A DNA stretch of 64,000 nucleotides from Prostheceraeus crozeri (lineage: Eukaryota > Platyhelminthes > Polycladida > Euryleptidae). Below, piece after piece: positions 22,901 to 34,900 of the stretch; positions within the stretch are counted from its first letter, which is position 1, and each line of letters starts with the position of its first letter. A program made the translations under genes and the position numbers. Location of the stretch: positions 366,001-430,000 of the forward strand of contig CAJQUW010002218.1 in the NCBI GenBank assembly GCA_907163375.1, written 5' to 3'. Below the pieces are notes generated by a model, which did not search any database, was not told the DNA's origin, and saw nothing but the letters and a program-made list of their open reading frames with translations.

Positions 22901-25900
22901 AATTTTGTACTGTAAGCAGCTATTCAAAGTTCGTGGATAGCATTTATGATTGGCCATTATGGCGCTGAAATGGCTATGATGACAGCGATTTAGGAGTTTC
23001 GCATATTGCCGGCGATGATATTCACGAGAATCCGCAAATACAAATATGCTTTTCTCGAAAATCCGGGAAATTATAAAATTTTGCTGGAAATTTGAAAGAA
23101 AAGGTTGTGCTTTCATGATATTGTATGATGGTCCATAATGTTGCGGCATTATTCTTGCTTCTTGAAAGTCGTTAAATGTAAAATATTGCATGACAAACAG
23201 TATAAGTTGTGCAGAATGTTGAAATAAGATAGCATACTATCATTTGGTAAAGTTGTTATACTTCGTTGTGACGGCAGAGCCACGTGGTAGACTCCGCTTA
23301 TTAAAGTCACATCGAGCCAAAGTGAAACAACTTCATTAAACGATTTCGCTATAGATGGATAGAGATAAACCCGTCCTTTTCCAAATGATTAGTATACTCT
23401 GCAATCAATGACGGTATAAGGTGCTTTAATCAAGTAAAGACCTAACGGTGATATATGGCTCAACAAACACAATATGAGAAGCACAACCTCATATTCAAAC
23501 TGTAAACACTTCCATTACTTTTGCTGGCTGAAGTCATCGTTAGTTGCTATCAATTTTGATTTGTATATAATGTACTGTTGTATACTTTTCCTCTTTATTT
23601 CCTTTATTTAATATTTTTATTATCATATCGATTGATTTTGCATTGTCTAGCTGTCGCTATTACTTCATACTGCAGAGCTTCATTTCGTCATGTACATTGA
23701 GTTATTGCAGATATCCATTCCATCTTGTGTCATGTTATGTGCATAATTTCTTGTCTGAATCGTGTCAACAGTCAATTGCAGTGTACCAAACGTTCATGCT
23801 CATTTTCCAGTGTATCTACCATGATGTGAACTGCACGAAAGATCTCATGGAAATTATAATTCGTGGCATTTCCTATGCATTATATACTTTCTATAGGTTT
23901 AAATTATTGTGGCACTAATCGTTCAGATGTGAAAAGCATTGCAAGGAATGAAATAGAAATAAATTGACGTTGTTTACACTCGGAAGTAAATTGGGCATTT
24001 CTTCCATGCGGCCGAGTTGTCATTTATTCAGAAATAATATTGTCTGATGCACATTTGATATGACATATGACATATGCGTGAAAAAATCGGACATGTGATA
24101 ATGTGGGTTGAGCAAAAAGAAGTTTTTGGGGCTGAAATTTGAAAAGGAATTCATAGTAGAGAACAAAAATACGCCACTTTCTATTCAACTCAATTTATAA
24201 ATTTCCCACACTTTCTCATGACTTATAATTGGCTGAGCCAATAAGAATAAAGCATCCTTGCATGTAATAACCTAATTCATTGTGAGTTGTAGCAAATTGT
24301 ACCACAAAAGGTCGCACCTCCAAATGAAAATACTCAGACTTCATTTGATATCGAAGACACAACGTCATCGACAAAAGTCAGCAACAGTGTTGCATCACAA
24401 ATGAATGATTCTTTCGAGCCTCCACACATTGAAAGTGAAATATTAATATGCATAGGTGCTTTTATTACTCGTTTACTGCTAAAGACGCTTTGTCAACAAG
24501 GTTGTGACAATGTAATTGGTGACAAACCAACACATGGCATTTTTGTTCCTCTTACACATTTCAATGACGGGAGACTAATAGCACTATCTAACTCATTTCT
24601 TTCATTTTTAGGGGACAGAAATTAATTTCTAGCCACCTAATTCATCTCTGAAGCAAAATTCATAAATTTGCTATTGGTGGTCAAGGTATGTTTCAACACT
24701 GATGCTTTCCTGCCATTTTCAAGTATGAGCAAAACATCGATGTTGTTCGTAATTACATGACATCCTTCTGTGGACAGAGCTTCCGTCATTGATGCAAATA
24801 CTTTTGAAAGAGAAGCAAGGTCCGCATTTCGAAAATTTCAAAATCATGCAGCAAAGTTTTGAATACGGAGTAATAATTGTTGAAGACTAGTTCATCACTT
24901 GAGCTTTCTTGCTTTTGTGAGCTATTCTATTTACGATATTAATATAATTATAATCGCAAGGGTTACATTTAAGGAGTTTTTCCAAAGAACTCGAATCAAA
25001 ATACAAAAAATTGTATATCAAATCAGCAATTAATTAAAATTCTTTCTTTTTTGATACTTACAATCTGCGAACGCTAGCAGTATCATTCAAATATGAATAG
25101 CGTGACACAGTGAACTAGCTATCTTGTACCCTAGCATTTTGATTAGAAAATATAGATATTGTCAAAGAAGATATCGTATGTATGCAATTAGTTACCTGGC
25201 CAATTCTTGTTTACTTAACATGCCGTTGTGGTCTTGATCTAAATGCAAGTAAGTACCATACACGCGCATTGCTGATGGGGCACTAAACCAATTAGATTCT
25301 TGTTGGCTTTCGGACAAATCTTCGTCTCTTAGTTCCAAAAGGTCGTCAAGGAAAGAACAGGCTAAAATGTCTGCAATCTTCACTCTTCCAGTTCGCAGAG
25401 GATCCAGGAAAAAGAAAAATTTTCGCACCGCAGTGCACACGTAAAATGAGTAGAATGACTTCTCTAATCGAAGCTGCAAAAAATAAGAAAATCAATAAAA
25501 ATTGATAAATCAGAAAAGACAAGATCAAACATTAACTGAAAGCACTAAAAGCGTAATTCAATATGGTATATAATATGTAATGCAGGGATCCGGAAGCGAT
25601 TGATTTTTATTCGCTTTCGCTTCCAAATATTGGAGACCGGACATGGGCTGTACACCTGCCTATTGCGAGTCCCTTTTTCTTCATTTTCCATTTTTTTACG
25701 AGTTATAGGTTTTGACGTTAACACCGCAGTCTCCACGAACTTTCTGTCGTAAACCCTAGCTGACTTGTATGCGTTTTTTTTACTTGCTAAAAAGTCAAAT
25801 ATTTTTCAAATTTACTGGAAATTTTGACCTTAGGGAAATTGTGAGATAAAAACGTCATATGTTCCCAAACACGTGTGCAGTAAAAAAAATATTAAACGAC

Positions 25901-28900
25901 CAAGAGAGCGTTTGAGAATGCTACAGTGAAATTGCCTCAAGACACACCAATCCACATTGTGTAAAGTTGTCATTGACAATGATAAAATGATACTGAGGCT
26001 TTCTGATTTCGAATGCCAGTATTCTGAGATAATGCACCTTCGTTTTCATCATAATGAGAATTTCATGCATGCACTGAATTTGTGTTTTCATTTTTTGTAC
26101 AGAATAGAGATATAAAATGATGGATAAAATAAAAGTGTGTATCTTTTTAAGTGAAAATTTGAAGCAAATACATAATGTAATGAAACATTTATAAATTGCC
26201 CATAATGAATTCAGAAGCAAACTCAATGGTAGCTGTAAATCGACCTGTACAAAAACATTAACAGAACATGATGGATTAATTAAGTACGGAACCATGGTTG
26301 CCACGTGCACGTGACCAAATCTTCAAATAGTTCCGATTCAGTAAACGGTTTCACTCAGAAATTCTATATTTACATTTGTCGTAACGAATTAGCTCTTTTC
26401 AACATTACATTTCAAGCATCACTTTCAATTTTTTTGAGTTGCAGACAGGCTTCATCCAAAACGGAAAATGCTGTAAGGAAACCATCTCAAGTCATCAATT
26501 AAAAGCTTTTTAAATCACCTTAAACCTTTAAATCACCAAATTTTGTCACTTAAAATGTTCGAACCAATGTTATCACCAGATAAAACCGATTGTTAAATAC
26601 ATGTATACACGTAGGCAGTGGAGAATATACGTATATCACAACAGTCAGTTCAATCGTCATGATACAACGAAGGTTAAACGGTAAACTGATCAGTGTAGAC
26701 GGTATAATAGGCATGAAGGCAATAAGTCATATATAACGATAATAGAAGCAATATGAAATAATGGTGATTATAACAATAGCAAAAGCATGCACTAAAGCAC
26801 TTTTTAATGATAAGTAAATATAATCAATGCGCTCAACGAAAGAATGATATTTTCAATAAAGAATGTAGTCTACATGTCTGATTATTGATAGATCAGCTTT
26901 TTTGTCTGAGGCGCAGGTACATGTAATCCGTTCTATGGCATGCAGAATTTTAGAATGTTTTTTTGTAATGTGATTCAGGGTGGCATCTGCTGACCTGGTT
27001 GAAAGGTTTAACTATGTTTCACCGTGTCTAGAGTATGTTTTTGCATGTTTAAAAATACTTCAAACTAAAATACTCTATGATATTCGGTAAACTAATCAAA
27101 TATTTTACATGATGTTTTAGCGAACTTCATCAAAGCATACCGCATATTGTTCTTCAAAAATGAATCTGTCAGTTAAGGCTCCATAAAGTAGGAGGTAGAA
27201 ATAGTGTGAAAAATATACTTAGCTTATAAAGTTAGGATGAAAGTATCCTAGAAGTGTTTCCTGTGTTCACTTTGATTCGGGTTTCACCTGAATGTACAGA
27301 ACAGTATGCATCAAATAACATAAATTCTACCGCTTTGTATAGGCAATTCAATCATGCACGTGTAGGATGATATTAATATATGATGACGTACATATCAGTG
27401 GTGGCTCTAGGCGTTCCTGTCTGGCCATGCTCATCAATTTTTTGGCATTAAGCGGAAATTCCAAGTGTTAAAAAGCAATCTAAGTCTTTGAACCATACAT
27501 GTATTATCAAAGAGTACATATTATGACGTAATTTGATAAGCTGTCGCCTATTTGACAAATAAAAATCCGATCTCACTTCCTTTTTGCACTTGCTCTGTCT
27601 CATGACATCTGTAGCACACTACGCAGCTGATGTCACTAAACTTGCTAAGATTCGAGACTTCTCATTACGCCGACAATCAGCAGTCTGCCGCTCTGTTGAG
27701 AGTAACCTTACAGGAAGCCATGCGCTTAGCTTGTGATTTTCCAAGGCATGAGATGAAGTATGGAATTCGTCATCTGCAATTTTCGCTACTGTATTAGTTT
27801 GAGATGCATTGGTCAGTTACGAATTGACTTATTTGCCATTGTATTTTCAGACGAAGTTAGCTACTTGATAAATCCTTATTGAGCATGACATTAATATTAT
27901 AACACAGGCCTCCCACGCTACTTTTTCAAATTTCAGGAAACGAAAATTATTAAATTTCAGGACATTTTTTCACAATTTTCCACCATCCCTTACAGCTGCT
28001 CCTTTACCACGCTCTTAGCAGGGTTGCCAAACTCGTCCAGAAAAAAATCCGGACGCTCTAATGTGATATCATCAGAGCAAATATAAACATTAATTGCCTT
28101 CTATACTTAACTGTGAATGGAAAATTATCATTATGCGTAAGATTGTCATCAATATCATGCGTATCTCTTTTCCTCGTCATTCATAAATGACAGGTGATTT
28201 TGAATGAAAAATCGCAGCTTTTATGAACCCGCAATATATTCAATTAACAAATACATCAATAAATCTCAGAAGCCTTGAGAATATTTCACAAATTCACAGT
28301 ACAACGCTATATAAAAATTGATGAGCGCGTCTATGATTTCGTTAAATGATAGAATCAACAAATCTATAAAAATATACATTAGTGCGCCCATGATTGTGTT
28401 AAGAATCAACAAATCTATAAAGAATACAGCGGTGCATCTATGATTGCGCTACCAGAAAAACAAATCTATATACAAATACATCAGTGCACCTATGATTGCG
28501 CTACCAGAAAAAACAAATCTTCATAAAAGAACATCAGTGCGCCTATGGTTGGGTTATGAATCAACAAATCTATAAAGAATAAAACGGTGCGCCTATGATT
28601 GCGTTACCAGAAAACAAATCTCTATACAAATACATCAGTGCGCCTATGATTGCGTTACCCGGAAAACAAATCTTCATAAAAGTATATCAGTGCGCCTATG
28701 GTTGGGTTATGAATCAACAAATCTATAAAGAATACAACGTTGCATCCGTGATTGCGTTACCAGAAAACAAGTCTATATAATAATACATCGCTGATAGACT
28801 AATGATCACTATCAATAAAAACACGTCAAGTATAAACAATCTAGCTCACTGAAATCTGTCCATAATAACAATCCGATAAAAAATTCTTCTTTGGCAAAAA

Positions 28901-31900
28901 CAATTCTTTAAATAGTCTACAAATTTACGTTCATGATTCTTCATCATCACTAGCACTATCGTGCTCATATGATCGGAAGTATCGTCGGGATGAGCTTCGA
29001 GCTAAGTTGATGAGGGACTGAGTTACTGAAAAATGTTGTAATCCATCGATATTTTTCATGTGAGATCGCACTCGCCGGATACCGTTCAGAGTTTCGGGTT
29101 GGAGACGATTTCTCTCCTTTGTGACTACAGCTGCATTTACACTAAATCCTCTTTCCTCAGCAGCATTGTGTGGCTGAATACAAAGCAATGCCTGAACAAG
29201 AACTTTGATCAGCGGATATTTGTGCTTTTCGAATATCTTGCTCCAATAAACATCAAGCCGTTCTTCTTTGAGTGGCTGAATATCGTTGTTGATTGCCAGC
29301 TGTTTCCATTCCTCGATTAATGGTTGCATGTCATCAACTTTTATTGTGGGAATGAGACCTGCAAGAAACGTCAAGTTTTTCAATTTTGTTGTCTTGTCCT
29401 TATCCGACTGAAACGTGCGGTTTTGTGGACACAGCAATGTCAACTTTCGCCACAAACGCATGTGTTCTTTTTGATCAAGTTTGAGATTGCTCATGGTTGC
29501 GTGGAAAGCCTCCAAATAAAAGGCCTTCGCTTCGAGTTTGAAATGGGTCATTTCGGCAGACTGCAAATTTTTCAGACATAAACGTTCGGTTCGGTGGCCA
29601 ATGTCAACGTCTGATGAGTGATTTTCAGGGGCTGTGCTTGATGTTGAAATCTTCGACACGACGATGTCTTCACAGACAGAAGGCAGCAAAAATCGTCCGC
29701 CTAGAGAAGCCATCATACCACAAATTCTATACACATACTCCGGCCCAATGGCATCGTCTCTCTGTAAAAATAATTGCATTTCTTGAAATAGGGGAAGTGC
29801 TTCCGATAGAAAAAGGAGGTAGATGTCTGTCTTCTTTGATGCAAATGCGCTGCGAAGTCGCTCATACCGATCATTCTTTGCCAAATCTGCCAATCCTTTT
29901 TTGGGCAAATAGTGGACGAAATAGGTTCGAAGCGCATCAAGGAGCGTGAGAACTCGATTCACAAAATGAAGTAAGGTCAAAAACCTCGTCCCACTATGAT
30001 CAATTAGCTTCAAGTTCGGTAAATTCAGCTCGTCTCGCAGAGCAGCGAATTCTTCGGATCTGAGAGCTTGCCCTTTGAAGAAATACTTCATGTCGAGTGC
30101 AAATTGAAGCACATTGAATTTCAGTTTGCCCATAGCTTTTTCCACGCAGTTGTGCAATGTATGTAGCTTGCAAGAACCAAAGTCTATAACATCCGGATTA
30201 GAAGATGTGAACAGTTTTATGGAGGCTGTCAGAACATGCGGCCCGTCATGTATGTAGCTTGCAAGAACCAAAGTCTATAACATCCGGATTAGAAGATGTG
30301 AACAGTTTTATGAAGGCTGTCATAACATGCGGCCCGTCGCGGTTGATGGCAAGTACGTTTTTGGCTGAGATGTTCACGGTTTTCAGAAAATTCATTACTT
30401 CAGCATGAATTATCTCAGCACTACAAAGTTTGGGTGGCGCTCGGTTTCCTGCAAGAGCCTCGATCACATCTTTCCGGTCTATTTTCATGTAAATCGAGGT
30501 CAGGAATTCTACACGGATTCTTTGCTGATTGGAGCACCAGAAAATAGCAGTCAAATCGAGCTGCTTGTACCCAGATAAATTGTTCGTCTCATCTAGGCAA
30601 AGTGTGAAAAAACCACACCTTAAGGCGGCATAAAGTTCCTCCGACAGATATGGGCCTACTGCCTTTGTGATGAGGTAGGTTGCTTTCGTTTTCCCACACG
30701 AGAAATTTGATGCTAACACATCATTAGGAAACATTTTCCTGAAAAGACCTTCGGAATGTGATGTTTCCGATGCGGCATTGAATGATGTGTGACTGGCAAT
30801 GAATACTGACCATAAAACTTCGCTTTTCAATTGTAAGTCTTGCTTTTCTTTTAAGCTGGTACTCTTTGCAACTGCCTCAAACATAGTACTTTGATTAATC
30901 CTTGCAGCCATATTGTCTTTATGCTTAGCAACTTTACAGTGCTTCGTTACTGATGTGAACCCATCAGAAATCGAAAAGGAAGTACCACACCATAAACATT
31001 TTGCTTTGTAGTCATCCCCAGGAACGGATCTGAGGTACATGGATACTTTGCAATCATTAGGATCTAATCTTTCTCCCCATTCTTCTTTATATTTCTGCTT
31101 TCGCTGAGGCATCACACACGTCCTGGAACAAGAAAAACACTGTAACTGATAGGTCACTTTACTATAACCGATGAATCAAGTAGAAAGATAAATCTGAAGA
31201 AATACATAGCGATATACATGAAACAATAGCGATTCGATTCAATTGCGATTCTGAATCTAAAATCAAATTGATCGGTTTTGCCAAATAATTCAGAGATGAG
31301 AAGTAATAAGGTAATGTTGATGTAGTGGTCTCATAGTGCTACCAATATAAATCTTATTACATATGTTGCATTTTATTCTGTAGACTACTTTGGTTCTGTT
31401 GCAGATCTTTTCGTTTTTAATGGGACACGTTTTCATCCTGCACTCTGTGAATTTTTTTTCAGATGGTTTCTCAAGAATTGAGATTTGTGACACAATCGGA
31501 CATTTTTCATACCTTCTGCTCTAATGATCCTTTTTATACGATCCAGAACCGGATGATAGTCTTGGATATAAGGTCGCAATATATAGTTGCATTAACATAT
31601 ATTTTCAATAGGCCTACGATCAAAGTACTTGGTTTACACACAACAATAATTGTAAATTATATCGAGCCGAGGCATATTCAGTTATATGTAGTTTGCATTT
31701 TATTGCATCCGTCAATGCGACTGCTCATCAACAATTTTGTGTTGGACAGGAAGCTGGATGCGAAGTTGCTATCCGTGTAGTTAGAAATTTGTTTGAAGAT
31801 GAATTCAAATCATGGTATCATTCAAATAGACGCTAAAATGCCTACAATTCAATCGATGCATAGCATCAGAATCATTTGTCCAGATGCAGCGACATAATTA

Positions 31901-34900
31901 TATAATGAACACCTATATTCAATCAGATAGCCAGAGGTCACCTGAACCAAAGTCTTCTCACAGTACACAGGAAAAACGAAAATAAGAAACTATACTTTAA
32001 TCAGCGAATACTTGAAGTTGAGCATTTACTCTAGTATTTTCGTGTTTTGGAGGAATGAGTCGTGAATGCTCCAGTTTTCTCACATGTATCCGAAAAATTA
32101 GCAGAAAAAAGAAAAGAACAAAAAGATGCCGCAAGTGTATGGATGAAGGCAATCATAGATTTTGCTCTGATTCGATCTTGCCTTCTCTGTATAAGAGGGA
32201 GAAGATCTGACTCTACAGTACAGAAAGTTGAAATGCAGGAAATTGCCGTAGACTCCAGGATTTATATCTAATTTTCTATAGCTGAACTCCTAACTCTTCC
32301 TCCCCTTTAACTCTAAATGAATTCAAGAAATCAATAACATCTAACTCGCAACGCAAAAATGTTTGATGACTACATGTATCGATACTCAAGCGTCATTTAT
32401 GTTTCTTATAAAGTATGCAATGCTCGATTAGTTCTCCCCATTCAGGGCTTTAAATTACAGTAATTTGATTCTGTGTAGATGAATGCATATGTAATAAATT
32501 TTCAGCAAATAAATATTATTATTATCTAAGGTATAAACTTACTGGCTTTGTATATGCAATGCATGTATGTTGCCTGTTAGTGTATCCTTTCGCAATATAT
32601 CATTTTCTACCGCCAAAAATATATTTGCGAAGTTTGCTCAAGATCTTGACCATAAAAGAAAACCAAGTAAATTTCAACCACGCTATTAAACTCTGTTACG
32701 ATCTATTTTAGCTGTTACATTTTGGAGTAGGCCTATAACCATCAGTTTAACGATGACATTTTGTTTTTGGCTACACATATTTTCAGTATATACCGGCCAA
32801 CTGATTTTCTGTTACTTTTGAAGTACGCGAGGTCAGAGAACTACATAGATTCAGGATAGCACTGCGCTTCTATCATTTAGAGTAAGATTTCATATCGTGT
32901 GCACGAACTCATTGTGATTCAATATTATTAGCTGCAATTGTATTTTATACTGAAAATATCATGGTACAGCTCATAAGTAAATCCTATAGTGCTAAATACA
33001 TGTATTGAGTGATTTCTTTAACTCACTTTTATAACATCAATTGAGTATAGTTCATTATCTATCGAAGATCCAACCTTTTCGTGATGATGTTCTGAGTACA
33101 TGCAATTTACAAGAGAAAAGATGGTCATGACCAAATATGTTATATTAATGTAAAGATTTATATCATGATGTTAGATCAGTCAACCATAAGCACTGTTCGT
33201 CTTCGCTGCATCAGTTTCTGAGGCAAACACCCTCTTCTTAATTCACGTTTATACGGCGACAAACTGGTTCTTCCATTTTTTCCACAGCAACAATACCTTG
33301 AGTACAGATCAATCCATTAATGGTGGTCGTCACATCGAGAAATGATAACGATTAGCGAAATCGAGAAATTCTTTAGATTTGGCGTTATACTCTTATAAGA
33401 TCAAAATTTTCTGAAAAATGAAGAATATGTTTATGTACATGTATTTCAAAACATGGAAATTCATGCAAATCTGAGCTTCATTGTTCTGGCCACGCTGCCT
33501 CTGAAGAACAGTTACGGTAGAATGAATTCTTCTATACAATACAATTTGCAAACACATTGACAAGTCAAAATATATTTGTGCAAATCCAGGAAGTAAACTG
33601 TTATGACAACAGCATAGTGCATGTATAAAATTACCCAAATTGGACCCTAGTAGTCTGTGAAAAAAGCAGTTTGCAAAAATGATACGGATGAATCAGCTTT
33701 AGTCCAAAGCAAGTAGTTGAATGATTTTAAACGGGTAAAGAAATAACTGACGAACATATTAGTATGGATTCGATAAAAATCCGGAAATTTGATGGTTTTG
33801 ACAAAAAATCCGGACTTCAGCATATTCTGTCAAAAAATCCGGACATCAGCAGATTCTGTCAAAAAATCCGGACAAAATCCGGACGTCCGGATAAAATCCG
33901 GACGTATGGCAACCCTGTCTTAGTGTAGTGGTCGATCGTTAGCAATTCTGTCAAGCTAAGTAGTATCCTAGAATTCGTTTTCTGTGATCAACTTTTCAAT
34001 TTACTCGCACAGGGTTCCTACGCTTTTTCTGATTCAAAAATTAAGGAGATTTTAAGAACATTAATCATTTAATTTAAGGAGGTATGACGGCTCAGTTGGT
34101 TAAGTGACCGCACCGATAACATAATGTACAGAAGGTCCAGGGTTCGATCCTCCACCTAGGGAAGTGTAGAAAAGGTGAATTCTCGACTCTCTGATAGTCA
34201 CATTCTGCTAAGAAGAACGATGTTTGCGGTAGATATAATTCTATTAAATCAAAACAATCGACTACTGAATACAAAACCAATCAAATACAAAACAATACAA
34301 TGGAGTCAGAATTTGCATCACAAATTTTGAAAATTGCAATCTCGCGCAGGTTTGGTTGTAACTTGATGATGTGCCGAATGATTCCAGGACTGAAGCATAG
34401 GCTTGTGAGTTCGGTCGTCGCTGTTTGGGCAATTCCGATACGTATTTCAAATGATTTACCAAATGATCCGCCACGATGAGCAAACGTTCTATTACTACAT
34501 CATTTTCAAGCCAACGATGGCCACAATGCTTTCTCGGAAACAGGCATGAATCCTCTGTCGAAAAGTTGTTGGCAGCTTTGTAATCACCCCGACGAGCAGG
34601 AGAATCCTTGAATAAGGCAAAAGGACTTTTCAAAACGCGCTGCAAGTCCCACTCAGTCTCAGCAAGGCCAGATTTGAACGCATCATGGACTACATGGAGT
34701 CCACAGGACCCTAACTGCAACAACTGTGGAGCATTAGATCCTTGATAATTGACTTCTCGCCATTACTCGAGTTCTCTCAGCATGGCCCAGTTAACAGCAG
34801 GACCATCAAGGGACACTTGCAATAACTGAGATTCAACTCTCAACTCCGAATGCACACTGAGAAAAGCTTCTAAAAGATCTTTAGCACTCGCATGATGGAT

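Larger units (their letters stand above)
21766..25195 (-). other. PPP2R3C intron 5
   Basis: A 3.4-kb intron. It contains the hairpin element at 21838-22107 and a possible transposase scrap at 24302-24625. The stretches 22110-24300 and 24630-25195 show nothing I can support. Confidence 0.85.
28019..33917 (-). mobile_element. Third-level hAT element carrying transposase, TSD TCTTAG
   Basis: The ends CAGGGTTGCCAAAC (28019) and inverse CAGGGTTGCCATACG (ending 33917) lie between TCTTAG copies at 28013-28018 and 33918-33923. Subterminal aaaaaatccggac words appear once or twice at the left and at least five times at the right (33775-33902). The 5.9-kb body holds a satellite (28325-28790), a hAT transposase (28931-31112) and a GIY-YIG scrap (31290-31493). 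The stretch 31500-33770 has no recognised feature. It is the only element in the nest with a long transposase. Confidence 0.88.

Noticed and set aside
28595-28780. Repetitive 61-codon frame as a repeat protein
   Set aside because: It is the hAT-internal satellite translated and has no gene context.
34081-34160. Functional tRNA gene
   Set aside because: A and B boxes are present, but the acceptor stem does not close and an unrelated body follows, so a SINE is the better call.
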